This document shows, in pieces, positions 51,425 through 60,930 of a DNA stretch of 64,000 nt. The DNA is from Aerobium sp039839275 (lineage in GTDB: Bacteria; Pseudomonadota; Alphaproteobacteria; Rhizobiales; Rhizobiaceae). Position numbers and translations under genes: made by a program. The stretch lies in the NCBI RefSeq assembly GCF_039839275.1, contig NZ_JBDOQP010000004.1, forward strand, positions 124,001 to 188,000. The letters are read 5' to 3'. The notes below the pieces were generated by a model, which did not search any database, was not told the DNA's origin, and was given only the letters and a program-made list of their open reading frames with translations. The first letter of the stretch is position 1; each line of letters begins with the position of its first letter.

Positions 51425-52939
51425 CTACCCCAGCAGGCTGCGCACCTTGGCGATGGTTGCCGCGTCTTGGAGGGCGCGATGGACGGCTGCTGCGTCCGGT
51501 CCGGTGGCGCGGTCGCGGTCGAGAACCGGCGCCGCGGAGCGAACCGAGTCGTAGATGTGGGCGGTTAGCCCGGACAGCCTGACCGGTTCTATCCCGCGGC
51601 GCAAATCGACTGCCTGTGCCGCCAGCAGCGCCTCAATGGCGACGAGCCAGCGCAGCGGCTCCAATTGTTCGGCGAGCTTGGAGATCGCCAGCGTGGCGTT
51701 GGTGCCGATGTCCTCCACCATTTCCGAGACAACCATCGCGTCGAGGCTCGCCGGCGTAGCTTTCAGCCTGATCTCGGCATGCAGCGCCGCAAGAGACTTC
51801 TGCATCGGCACAAAGCCCGCCGACGCTCCGCCCACCGGCGACAGGTAGTTGGCAAGGCCGGAAAGGCGCCCGGTCATCAGCTTGATCGATCGCTGGACGC
51901 TGGCAGTGGCAAGCTGGGCGACGGCGATGGCCAGCGTGTCGAAACCCAGCGCGATCGACGCTGTGAGGAAGTTCGCAGACGGGCGCACCGCGCCATCGAT
52001 CACCAGCGGGTTGTCGGCCGCCGCGTTGAGCTCGATCTCGATCTCGCGGCGGGCCGCCTCGAGCGCGCCGAGCAGGGTGCCGGTCACCTGCGGCAGGGCG
52101 CGGAAGGAGATGGCGTCCTGCACCTTCTCCGGCGTTCGCGTGAAATAGTCGCTGGCGTCCAGTGCTGCGCGGAAAAGGGCTGCGGCCTCGACCTGACGGG
52201 CGGCGGGACGGGCGGCGGCGACATCGGCGTCGAAGATGTGTGGACTGGCGCCGAGGCCCTGGCAGGCGAGCGCTGCGACCGCGACATGCATCGCGGCCAA
52301 ATCGTCGAGGGCCGCGATGGCGAGAGCGCCGGTCGCGGCCGTCACCGATGACGCGCTGCCGACGGAAAGCCCGTCCTTGGGCGCAAGGCGCTGTGGTTCC
52401 AGCCCTGCCCCCGCGAGCGCCTCAGCCGCCGGGACCACGCGTCCCTCAAAATACGCCTCTCCTTCCCCGATCACCACCGCCGCGATGCTCATCGTCTGAA
52501 CGAGGTCACTCGCTCCGCTGGAGCCACGTGAGGGAATGACGGGAACGACGTCGCGCGCCAGCATCCGCGCCATGAGGTCGTAGACCGGCGCCGACACGCC
52601 TGCGCCGCCCTGGGCAAGGCCGGCAAGGCGGCAGAACAGCACCGCCCGGCAAACTTCTACGGGCAAAGCCGCGCCGACCCCCGCGACCCGCGCCATCACC
52701 AGCTCGGCCTGCAGCACGGCCGCCTCGTCCGCCTCGATCCGGTGGCCGATATTGCCGCCAAGCCCGGTGTTGAGCCCGTAGACCGGCGTGCCGGCGGCGA
52801 GATGTGCGTCGAGCACGGCGCGCGCCTCGTGCATGCGGCCGCACAGCGCCGTGCTGACCTCGGTATCGACGGGACCGCGCGCGGCGGCGGCCACATCCTC
52901 GACCGTCAGCCTCCGTTCGCCGAAGACCAGCCGCGTCAT
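51425..52939 (-). CDS. Aromatic amino acid lyase family protein (histidine ammonia-lyase-like), atypical active site
   Basis: 504 residues, the length of bacterial histidine ammonia-lyase. The fold landmarks are good: YGLNTGLGGNIGH with the catalytic Tyr at residue 54, KDGLSVGSASSVTAATGA, ELNAAADNPLV and SANFLTASIALGFDTLAIA. The cofactor loop reads GSSGASDLVQT: aligned with the usual GSxGASGDL, the Gly of the Ala-Ser-Gly triad that cyclises to MIO is missing (Ala143, Ser144, Asp145). The reading frame is intact there. Activity as a lyase is therefore doubtful or altered. ATG 52939 overlaps the stop of the ornithine-cyclodeaminase-like gene (ATGA), so the two are coupled. Confidence 0.87.
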   Translation of the reverse strand: MTRLVFGERRLTVEDVAAAARGPVDTEVSTALCGRMHEARAVLDAHLAAGTPVYGLNTGLGGNIGHRIEADEAAVLQAELVMARVAGVGAALPVEVCRAVLFCRLAGLAQGGAGVSAPVYDLMARMLARDVVPVIPSRGSSGASDLVQTMSIAAVVIGEGEAYFEGRVVPAAEALAGAGLEPQRLAPKDGLSVGSASSVTAATGALAIAALDDLAAMHVAVAALACQGLGASPHIFDADVAAARPAARQVEAAALFRAALDASDYFTRTPEKVQDAISFRALPQVTGTLLGALEAARREIEIELNAAADNPLVIDGAVRPSANFLTASIALGFDTLAIAVAQLATASVQRSIKLMTGRLSGLANYLSPVGGASAGFVPMQKSLAALHAEIRLKATPASLDAMVVSEMVEDIGTNATLAISKLAEQLEPLRWLVAIEALLAAQAVDLRRGIEPVRLSGLTAHIYDSVRSAAPVLDRDRATGPDAAAVHRALQDAATIAKVRSLLG

Positions 52940-53940
52940 GCGTAGCGTAGCCGATGCCCCACGCCCATCGCCTGCGCCTTGGTCAGGAAGGCATGGCCGA
53001 GCGCGATGTCCGAAAGCGAAAGCCCGCGATGCCAGAACAGATTGGTCTCGTCGTCGCTCTCGCGGCCAGGCTTGGCGCCGGCGACGATCTGGCCAAGCTC
53101 GGCGTGCAGCGTGTCTTCTGACAGCTTGCCCGCCTCGACATGGGCGCGTAGCGAGCCGAACTTGCCGCCCTTGCACTGGCCCCAGTCATCCACGACCATC
53201 TTCGCCATGATGTCTGTGAGCGACAGCTCGACCGCGCTCATGGTGCCATATGGTACTATCAGCGCACCCGGCTTGATCCATTCCGTCTTCAGTATCGGTT
53301 CCGGCTGGCTCAGCCGCGAGGCCTCGACGATGATGTCGGCGCCTTCGACGCAGGAGCGCCAGTCGTCGGTGACCTTCACCGGCTTGCCGAGATCGCGGCT
53401 CAGGCGTTCGCCGAACGTGTTGCGGCTTTCAGGGCGGCGCGAATGCACCCGGATTTCATCGAAGTCGAAGAGGTGGTCGAGCAGGCGCACGTTCCAGTAC
53501 GCGGTTCCTCGCGCGCCGATATGGCCGAGCACCTTCGAACCCTTGCGCGCCAGGTGCTTGGCGCCGATGGCGGTAACTGCGCCCGTCCGCATGTCGGTGA
53601 TGCCGCTGGCGTCGAGGATCGCGGTCGGCTTGCCGGTGCGCGGATCGAACAGGTTGAGCACGCCGAATTCGGACGGCATGCCCTGCTTGTAGTTGTCGAC
53701 GAAGTCGCCCACCACCTTGACGCCGGCCGCGTCGATCTCGCCGCCGATCCAGCCGCGCAGCACGTTGAAGTGGCCCTCGACGCCGGCGCGCGGCTCAAGA
53801 TGCATGCGCGGCTCGATCACCGTCTCGCCGCGGCCCTGCATGGCGAGGCTGGTTTCGATCGCCGACAGGATCTCGGCATCGGTGAGCATGGCCGCCTCGA
53901 TGTCGAAGCGGTTGAGGTAGGTAATGTAGATGGGAAGCAT
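52936..53940 (-). CDS. Ornithine cyclodeaminase / mu-crystallin family protein
   Basis: 334 residues, NAD(P)-binding. Landmarks: EPRMHLEPRAGVEGHFNVLRGWI, GVKVVGDFVDN, GVLNLFDPRTGKPTAILDASGITDMRTGAVTAIGAKHLAR (the conserved T-x-x-RTGA-x-T-A region, about 105-140), LGHIGARGTAYW as the Rossmann glycine stretch, and ALIVPYGTMSAVELSL. Family members deaminate or reduce amino and imino acids (ornithine, alanine, cysteate, ketimines). First gene of a two-gene unit with the atypical aromatic-amino-acid-lyase homologue, so both probably act on the same amino acid. Specificity cannot be assigned; strict ornithine specificity is not shown. Confidence 0.9.
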   Translation of the reverse strand: MLPIYITYLNRFDIEAAMLTDAEILSAIETSLAMQGRGETVIEPRMHLEPRAGVEGHFNVLRGWIGGEIDAAGVKVVGDFVDNYKQGMPSEFGVLNLFDPRTGKPTAILDASGITDMRTGAVTAIGAKHLARKGSKVLGHIGARGTAYWNVRLLDHLFDFDEIRVHSRRPESRNTFGERLSRDLGKPVKVTDDWRSCVEGADIIVEASRLSQPEPILKTEWIKPGALIVPYGTMSAVELSLTDIMAKMVVDDWGQCKGGKFGSLRAHVEAGKLSEDTLHAELGQIVAGAKPGRESDDETNLFWHRGLSLSDIALGHAFLTKAQAMGVGHRLRYA

Positions 53941-54029
53941 ACGGCACGTCCTATGTTGGCTGTGCTATTGCTGCCCCGTCGACGGGAGAAAGACAAGGCA
54001 TGGCGTAGCCTCAGCGACACGCCATGCTC

Positions 54030-54848
54030 TTATTCTGCGGGCAGCTCCGTCACCTCATAGGTCCAGACGCGGAACGACTTCAGGACGTGCGGCCCGAAGG
54101 AATTGATCAGCGGAATGTCTGCCGCGTCGCGGCCGCGCGCCACGACGATCCTGCCGATGCGCGGCTTGTTGTTGCGCGGATCGAAGGTGTGCCATTCGCC
54201 GTCGAGGAAGACCTCGATCCAGGCGCTGAAATCCATGGGATCGACGACCGGCACGCCGATGTCGCCGAGGTGGCCGTTGACGTAGCGGGCCGGAATGTTG
54301 AGGCAGCGGCAGAACGTCACCGCCAGATGCGCGAAATCGCGACAGACTCCGACGCGCTCGTTGAAGGCCTCGAAGGCGGTCCGCGTCGAGCGCGCCTGCA
54401 TGTAGTCGAAGCGGATGTGGTTGTGGACGAAGTCGCACACCGCCTGCACGCGCCCCCAGCCGGGGGAGATATTGCCGAACAGGTCCCAGGCCGACTGGCT
54501 GAGGCGGTCGGTCTCGCAATAGCGGCTGCCCATCAGGTAGACGAGGCAATCGTCCGGCAGGTCGGCCACGGCGATCTCGCGTGCGTCCGGCACGATCCTG
54601 TCGGGCCTGCCGTCGTCCTTGATGGTGGCGTCGCCCCACATCGTCAGATCGCCTTTCGGAGCGACGAGCCGGAGGCACTTGTTGCCGAAGAGATCCCGGT
54701 AGCTCGTCACCGGAACCTCGGGGATGGTGAACGTCGTTTCGGCGACTGCGATGTCGCCGGCGCGGTCGTCATGGACCGAGAGCAGGCACACCAGCGGTGT
54801 CGGCTGCTCACAGGTCAGCGTGATTTCGTAGCCGTAGCGAATGAGCAC
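54030..54848 (-). CDS. Transglutaminase-like protein
   Basis: 272 residues. An N-terminal beta region (about 1-100) precedes a transglutaminase-like papain-fold core: the nucleophile Cys in NERVGVCRDFAHLAVTFCR (about residue 168), NIPARYVNGHLGD, and EVFLDGEWHTFDPRNN with the Asp. The stretch usually reading HAW has FSAW here, so the expected catalytic His is Ser. Either another His serves (for example in GEWHTF) or the protein is not a classical protease/transglutaminase. GTG 54848 is the probable start, 10 bases after the DUF1488 stop. It lies in a stress-flavoured group of small genes; no signal peptide is visible. Confidence 0.83.
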   Translation of the reverse strand: MLIRYGYEITLTCEQPTPLVCLLSVHDDRAGDIAVAETTFTIPEVPVTSYRDLFGNKCLRLVAPKGDLTMWGDATIKDDGRPDRIVPDAREIAVADLPDDCLVYLMGSRYCETDRLSQSAWDLFGNISPGWGRVQAVCDFVHNHIRFDYMQARSTRTAFEAFNERVGVCRDFAHLAVTFCRCLNIPARYVNGHLGDIGVPVVDPMDFSAWIEVFLDGEWHTFDPRNNKPRIGRIVVARGRDAADIPLINSFGPHVLKSFRVWTYEVTELPAE

Positions 54849-54858
54849 TGGCAGTGGC

Positions 54859-55122
54859 CTAGCGGAAATCGGCGGCGGTGAGGATGTATGAGGTGCGGCG
54901 CGCCTGCGAATAGGCCTCGCGCGCCACATCGTGGATCGAGCTGCGGGCAGCATCGAAGGCGTTCAGGCAATCGGCTTCCGAGAGCGCCGCGCTTCCCGGC
55001 CGCGCCAGCGCGCTGGCCTCGACGAAGAACGGCACGGTGAACATGCCGTCATGTCCGATGAAGCGAATGGCATTGCGCGCTTCGTCGAAGCTGCGGCTGC
55101 GATTTGGGAATTCCAGGCTCAT
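54859..55122 (-). CDS. DUF1488 family small protein
   Basis: 87 residues. The pattern LEFPNRSRSFDEARNAIRFIGHDG, VPFFVEASAL, CLNAFDAARSSIHDVAREAYS and the final SYILTAADFR is that of DUF1488, a small family of unknown function common in alphaproteobacteria. ATG 55122 has AAGGAG eight bases upstream, which fixes the start and removes an upstream extension. It is 10 bases from the transglutaminase-like gene and probably shares its transcript. No catalytic motif is evident. Confidence 0.85.
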   Translation of the reverse strand: MSLEFPNRSRSFDEARNAIRFIGHDGMFTVPFFVEASALARPGSAALSEADCLNAFDAARSSIHDVAREAYSQARRTSYILTAADFR

Positions 55123-55241
55123 GGCAGGCGCTCCTTCGGGAAAGATAGAACGTCCGGACGGACGCCGTCGGGCTGCCGTCCGGTTCGTCATGCGTCTGGC
55201 AGCGTCAAGACCTCGTCAGGCTTTCGCGCCAGATCACGCGG

Positions 55242-55388
55242 TCAGGGCTTGGTGGCCTTGCCGCGCGGTGCATTGGCGTTCGTGGCGAGCTTGATCTGGC
55301 TGCCGAAAGCGCTTTCAGGCTTGGGCGGAACCTTCTCCTGCTTCGGCTTCCTGATCTCGCGCGTGCTTCGTTTCTGTCCCTTGGCCAT
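55242..55388 (-). CDS. Small basic hypothetical protein (48 residues)
   Basis: A short frame of 48 codons, starting MAKGQKRSTREIRKPKQEKV and ending in TGA, rich in Lys, Arg and Pro. ATG 55388 has AAAGGA nine bases upstream. Short proteins beginning MAKGQ-R-NREIRKPK are familiar to me from rhizobia, which supports it being real. Its first 74 bases overlap the end of the 121-residue gene on the same strand in another frame. No function is known; the charge suggests nucleic-acid or ribosome contact, which is a guess. Confidence 0.72.
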   Translation of the reverse strand: MAKGQKRSTREIRKPKQEKVPPKPESAFGSQIKLATNANAPRGKATKP

Positions 55389-55680
55389 GGCCGAACGTCC
55401 TTTCGATGAGTGAAGATCCGGATTGCGACACGCTCACCGGCTCGAGATCGTCCTGTGTCGTCACCCGCTCATGGCGTTCCTCGTCATTGCGGATACGGTA
55501 TTGCGGCGAGTTTCCACGCGGCGGCAGCCGGGCGGTGATCTGATAGACGTCGGACGCCTGGGCAGGACGGCCAAAGCCACCCTTGATCCTTACCATCTGT
55601 CCGACTGCGAAGACGTGGATCGAGGCGTCGCGGCGCTCCTGGCGCGCATTTCTCTGTGCGATTGTGGCGGTGGTCATCAT
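55315..55680 (-). CDS. Conserved hypothetical protein (121 residues)
   Basis: Residues about 20-80 look conserved and structured (HVFAVGQMVRIKGGFGR, YQITARLPPRGNSPQYRIR, NDEERHERVTTQDDLEPV), resembling small rhizobial proteins with a compact beta-rich core. The tail after residue 95 is low complexity and overlaps the 48-residue gene, so it may matter little. ATG 55680 has AAAAGGA about nine bases upstream and overlaps the stop of the 86-residue gene (ATGA). I do not recognise a named family. Confidence 0.7.
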   Translation of the reverse strand: MMTTATIAQRNARQERRDASIHVFAVGQMVRIKGGFGRPAQASDVYQITARLPPRGNSPQYRIRNDEERHERVTTQDDLEPVSVSQSGSSLIERTFGHGQGTETKHARDQEAEAGEGSAQA

Positions 55681-55937
55681 CGTTTCTGGTCCTTTTCGAG
55701 CGCGGCATCGAGGTCCGCGGGGTTCACAGGCACCATCTGATGTGTCCGACCTTCAATGCCGATCGCAGGCAAATGAACAAAGGCGCCGACACGTCGCCAG
55801 GCAAGGCGCGAGGAGGTTTCGATCAGCTCCTCGTCCTGGTCGACCCGATAGTCTCCCGCCGGCTGCGGGGCGTCGAAACCGGGCAGCAGGAAGGACGAGG
55901 AAAACCGGGCGACGGTCTGCGTGGTGCGTGTTGTCAT
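55677..55937 (-). CDS. Conserved hypothetical protein (86 residues)
   Basis: 86 residues starting MTTRTTQTVARFSSSFLLPG. The stretch AGDYRVDQDEELIETSSRLAWRRVGAFVHLPAIG and the ending ALEKDQKR look like a small soluble beta-rich domain. First gene of a small-protein unit: its TGA overlaps the ATG of the 121-residue gene. The ribosome-binding site is weak (GGAGAC lies 18 bases away). Similar small proteins accompany that gene in rhizobia as far as I recall, but no function is established. Confidence 0.68.
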   Translation of the reverse strand: MTTRTTQTVARFSSSFLLPGFDAPQPAGDYRVDQDEELIETSSRLAWRRVGAFVHLPAIGIEGRTHQMVPVNPADLDAALEKDQKR

Positions 55938-56211
55938 GGTTGTTAAGTCTAGATGTCTCCGCCGATCGGGCGGATGGGTGTTCCAAAATGGTCCCATCCG
56001 AACCGGAAGAGGTTCAGGCTGCCAGTACATCCGTGGTCAGCACAGGAACGCTATTCCAGATTCGAACGGGTGGCACGCGCCGAAGCGGCGCGATGCGTTC
56101 TCTCGATAATTCGGTGGTGAATGGCGGGTCTCTGACACCGCAGAAGCCAAGTCGGCCAAATCAACGTAGTCGGAATATACGCTCATCCCTCGCATCACAC
56201 AAGGCACGAGT

Positions 56212-56244
56212 GGATTTTTATTTTTAGCCGAAAATAAAAATTCC
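56212..56244. repeat. AT-rich hairpin
   Basis: GGATTTTTATTTT, loop, AAAATAAAAATTCC: a 13-base near-perfect inverted repeat, almost pure A/T in otherwise GC-rich DNA. It may mark the end of a short transcript, a protein-binding site or a promoter-upstream element. Confidence 0.6.
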
Positions 56245-56361
56245 CGCTGTTTTTCTCGCTAAGGCGCGGTTTCGATGAAAACGGCGGGAATGGATGAAAA
56301 AATCTTGGCGCGCGGCAAGAATTTCCGTGACGGATATTTATCGCACGCCGCAGAAATACAT

Positions 56362-56388
56362 TTGGCAGTCCTATCAATGGAGTGCCAG
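56362..56388. promoter_or_regulatory. CIRCE-like element (HrcA site) upstream of groES
   Basis: TTGGCAGTC-N9-GAGTGCCAG, against the CIRCE consensus TTAGCACTC-N9-GAGTGCTAA: seven of nine matches in each arm and the exact nine-base spacer. It ends 55 bases before the groES ATG, the normal place for CIRCE, so HrcA control of groESL is likely. Confidence 0.7.
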
Positions 56389-56443
56389 AAGGGCTATGTT
56401 GGACAGGTTGGCGCCCTATGCGCAGCCTTCAGAAAGCATTTTC

Positions 56444-56761
56444 ATGAAATTCCGGCCACTCCACGACCGTGTCGTCATCCGACGCGCGGAAGGCGAATTG
56501 AAGTCCAAGGGCGGGATCATCATTCCCGACAACGCCAAGGAGAAGCCCCAGGAGGGCGAGGTGGTCGCCGTCGGCCCCGGCTCCCGCGACGACAGCGGCA
56601 AGCTGGTGGCGCCCGACGTCAAGCAGGGCGACATCGTTCTCTTCGGCAAATGGTCTGGCACCGAGGTGCGGATCGGCGGCGAAGACCTCATCATCATGAA
56701 GGAAACCGACATCATGGGCATTGTCGACAAGACCGAGGCGGCCTCCAAGAAAGCCGCCTGA
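56444..56761 (+). CDS. groES: Co-chaperonin GroES
   Basis: 105 residues, the lid of the GroEL folding chamber. The sequence is canonical: MKFRPLHDRVVIRRAEGE, the mobile loop KSKGGIIIPDNAKEKPQEG, VVAVGPGSRDDSGK, and EDLIIMKETDIMGIVD. ATG 56444 is fixed by homology; an upstream extension of 50 codons in the same frame is rejected because the GroES N-terminus is invariant and the CIRCE element lies inside it. groEL follows after 49 bases, forming the usual groES-groEL operon. Confidence 0.97.
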   Translation: MKFRPLHDRVVIRRAEGELKSKGGIIIPDNAKEKPQEGEVVAVGPGSRDDSGKLVAPDVKQGDIVLFGKWSGTEVRIGGEDLIIMKETDIMGIVDKTEAASKKAA

Positions 56762-56810
56762 GCAGCCCCGACGTCGACCCCCCGCACCATTACCGAACTG
56801 GAACAACACC

Positions 56811-58436
<1,626 letters not shown>

Positions 58437-58508
58437 GCCGTGCCTGAACCGTTCGGTCATCGTGGCCGGAAGGCTGATCTTCATCCCCAATCACGAAGGA
58501 GCATGTCC

Positions 58509-58901
58509 ATGGCCACGCAGAGCAACAGCAAGCAGACATTCAACCAGCGGCTGGGCGGCTACCAGCCCTCCAAGACCATGCTCGCATGGGCGGCCGCGGG
58601 TGCCGCCATCCTAACCATGATCGTCGGTTTCAGTTGGGGTGGCTGGGTGACCGGCGGCACCTCGCGCGACCTCGCCACCGAGGCCGCGCAGGTGGCTCAC
58701 ATGGAACTCGCGCGCGATATTTGCGTCGAGCGCTTCAATGCCGCGCCCGGCGCCGCCGCAAGCCTCGCGGAACTGCGCGCGATCACCAGCAATTCGGCCA
58801 AGCGTCAGTTCGTCGAGGCTGGCGGCTGGGCGACCATGCCGGGCCAGACCAGCCCCGACAGGCGCGGGGCCGACGCTTGCGCCACGGCGCTGGCGGCCTG
58901 A
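58509..58901 (+). CDS. Hypothetical membrane-anchored protein (130 residues)
   Basis: 130 residues. A polar N-terminus (MATQSNSKQTFNQRLGGYQPS) leads into one membrane helix (MLAWAAAGAAILTMIVGFSWGGWVTGG, about 25-50), then a soluble, probably periplasmic domain with ARDICVERF and a second Cys in ADACATAL, which might form a disulfide. ATG 58509 has AAGGAG seven bases upstream; an ATG two codons earlier would be too close to it. It follows groEL by 72 bases and may share its transcript. I do not recognise a named family. Confidence 0.75.
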   Translation: MATQSNSKQTFNQRLGGYQPSKTMLAWAAAGAAILTMIVGFSWGGWVTGGTSRDLATEAAQVAHMELARDICVERFNAAPGAAASLAELRAITSNSAKRQFVEAGGWATMPGQTSPDRRGADACATALAA

Positions 58902-58976
58902 CCCTCGAACGAGCCCGCGCGGGCCGGACCCATGTCCGCCGCGCGGCTTTCCCTCACGCTGACAAGGAGTGCCGCG

Positions 58977-59147
58977 ATGATCAGCTTCAAGAAGAAGGAC
59001 GAGCCTGCCAAGCCCTTGCCCGTCAAGGACGACGAGAACCGTTTCGAGCAGATCCGCAAGGCTGCCAAGGACGGCCATCGCAAGTCCGACACGGATGGGA
59101 CACGCCGGCGCGACCGTCAGACGGCCGACGACAACAAGCTTATCTGA
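58977..59147 (+). CDS. Small hydrophilic hypothetical protein (56 residues)
   Basis: 56 residues, starting MISFKKKDEPAKPLPVKDDE and very rich in Lys, Asp and Arg, so probably partly disordered. ATG 58977 has AAGGAG seven bases upstream, strong support for translation. It is the last rightward gene before a terminator hairpin and may be carried on the groESL transcript. No family or function recognised. Confidence 0.68.
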   Translation: MISFKKKDEPAKPLPVKDDENRFEQIRKAAKDGHRKSDTDGTRRRDRQTADDNKLI

Positions 59148-59240
59148 CAGTCGCCTGCCGAGGGTCGATCCCTGTTGAGCACCGCGAGGTGCTCACCACG
59201 CATGCGCGTGACACCGATCCTTCGCACTACCCGCAATGGA

Positions 59241-59270
59241 AAGGGGCCTCGGCTTGCGCCGGGGCCCCTT
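59241..59270. terminator. Terminator hairpin between convergent units
   Basis: AAGGGGCCTCGGC-TTGC-GCCGGGGCCCCTT: a 13-base stem with one wobble pair and a four-base loop, between the rightward small gene and the leftward binding-protein gene. It ends in TT only, so a weak T-run, but position and symmetry fit a two-way terminator. Confidence 0.7.
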
Positions 59271-59314
59271 CCCGTGACCGGGCCAGTCGCGGTTGTGGGT
59301 TCAACCCGCTGCGG

Positions 59315-60886
59315 TCATTCCTCGCAGGCCCACCACATGCGCGAGAAGTCGTAGTCCCAGCTCTGCATCGGCACTTCGGCGTAGCCCTGCAGGCAGGAAT
59401 GGGCGGCCATGCGCTTGAGCTGCGAGAGCAGCGGGATTTCCGCCATCGTCTCGTGCAGGCGCGCCTGGATATCCTTGTAGATCGCGTTGCGCTCGCCATC
59501 GTCGACCGTTTCGCGCGACGTGTCGATCATCGCGTCAATCTCCGGGTCCTCGACCCAAGACATCGACGACCAGGTGCCGGCAGCACGCGAGTGGTACTGC
59601 ACGAAGAACACCGAATCCGGCGACGGATAGGTCGGGCCGTAGAACACCTGCGCGGTGTGCGGCGTGGTCTCGATCTTGGTCGCGAGTTCGGTGATGCGGT
59701 TCCACGGCTCCGGCTGCAAGTCGACCTCGAAGCCGATGGTCTCCAGCGTCGACTTGAACAGCAGGCCGATCTCTTCCTCGAACGGCGTGTTGGCGACATA
59801 GGCGTGGCTGAGCTTGATCGGCTGCTCGCCGGCATATTTCGACTTGGCGACCTCTTCCGCCGCCTTTTCGAGGCTGTATTCCGGCGACGGCAGGTCATCG
59901 GAATGCGCTTCGCTGAACAGCGGCGACAGCACGCTCTTCATCTCGCCGCCCGGATAGATGACCTCGCGGATCGTCGCATAGTCCATCGCATAAGCGATGG
60001 CGCGGCGGATATGCACGTCGTCGGTCGGCGCGAGCTGGTTGTTGACCTTGAGATAGAAGCCGGTCGCCGTCTCCGCCTCGATCAGCTTGTAGTCGTCCAG
60101 CGCCTCGATGGCCTCGTAGGTTTCGCTGCCCTGGTATTGCGACGACATGCCGAGTTCGCCGCGCTGGGCAAGCGCCCGAACCGTCGCCTCGTCGCGGGTC
60201 ACGACGAAGCGCAGTTCGTCGATCGGGCGGTCGTTGGGCCAGCCCGCGTGGTAGTCTTCGTAGCGCTGCAGGATCATCTCCGAGCCGCGCGTCCAGCCGC
60301 TGAGGTTGTAGGGTCCGGCACCGGCGCTGTTTTCGGCGAGGAAGTCCTCGGCCCATTCGCCGGACTGCTCCGACATGGCGTCGGAATTGACCACCAGGAT
60401 CAGCGGCGTCACCGAGATGAACGGCGCATAGACGCGATCGATCCTGATCTCGACGGTGTGGTCGTCGACCGCCTTGACGTTGTCGGGCTGGACGAGGTCG
60501 GAGAACAGGTAGGCCGGGCCCTCGTTGAGCGCCAGAAGGCGCTGCATCGTATAGACGACGTCCTTGGCCTCGACAGGGCTGCCATCCTGGAAGGTGGCGT
60601 CGGGCTTCAGCTTGAAGGTGTAGGTCTGGTTGTCGTCGGACACTTCCCAGCTCTCGGCAAGCTGCGGCACAACCTCACCACCGCTGCTCACTGTGGTGAG
60701 CCCGTCATACAGGTTCACCGCAGCCATGTATTCGGTGTAGTCGCTGATCTTGGCCGGATCGACCGTGCCGAAGATCTGCACGACGTTGACGACAAGCGAC
60801 AGCTTGTCCTGCGCGACCGCCGGAGCGGTGAGCGCGGTAGCCGCGGCGAGTGCTGCGGCGGCAAGCGCAAGTTTGATCGATTTCAT
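59315..60886 (-). CDS. Peptide-type ABC transporter substrate-binding protein
   Basis: 523 residues, SBP_bac_5 family. The signal peptide MKSIKLALAAAALAAATALT ends near APAVAQ. Then come YDGLTTVSSGGEVVPQLAESWEVSDDNQTYTF, DATFQDGSPVEAKDVVYTMQRL, GAGPYNLSGWTRGSEMILQRYEDY and IRRAIAYAMDYATI, all typical. ATG 60886 has AAAGGA eight bases upstream. It is the last visible gene of the leftward operon with two DUF917 proteins and a HyuA-like ATPase, 44 bases after the nearer DUF917 gene. No permease is next to it; one may lie beyond the right edge. Cargo could be the hydantoin- or lactam-like substrate of its partners. Confidence 0.92.
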   Translation of the reverse strand: MKSIKLALAAAALAAATALTAPAVAQDKLSLVVNVVQIFGTVDPAKISDYTEYMAAVNLYDGLTTVSSGGEVVPQLAESWEVSDDNQTYTFKLKPDATFQDGSPVEAKDVVYTMQRLLALNEGPAYLFSDLVQPDNVKAVDDHTVEIRIDRVYAPFISVTPLILVVNSDAMSEQSGEWAEDFLAENSAGAGPYNLSGWTRGSEMILQRYEDYHAGWPNDRPIDELRFVVTRDEATVRALAQRGELGMSSQYQGSETYEAIEALDDYKLIEAETATGFYLKVNNQLAPTDDVHIRRAIAYAMDYATIREVIYPGGEMKSVLSPLFSEAHSDDLPSPEYSLEKAAEEVAKSKYAGEQPIKLSHAYVANTPFEEEIGLLFKSTLETIGFEVDLQPEPWNRITELATKIETTPHTAQVFYGPTYPSPDSVFFVQYHSRAAGTWSSMSWVEDPEIDAMIDTSRETVDDGERNAIYKDIQARLHETMAEIPLLSQLKRMAAHSCLQGYAEVPMQSWDYDFSRMWWACEE

Positions 60887-60930
60887 GTCAGGTTCCTTTT
60901 CTCTGGTTCCAATCGGACGTCGCGTCCTTC

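Larger units (their letters stand above)
55938..56443. other. 506-base divergent region upstream of groES
   Basis: No convincing gene lies here. It separates the leftward small-protein unit from rightward groES-groEL and so should hold both promoters. I see an AT-rich hairpin at 56212-56244 and a CIRCE-like repeat at 56362-56388. The stretch from 55938 to about 56200 shows nothing further that I can name. Confidence 0.6.

Noticed and set aside
56294..56443. N-terminal extension of GroES by 50 codons
   Set aside because: The GroES N-terminus is invariant at MKFRPLHDR, and the CIRCE element lies within the supposed extension.
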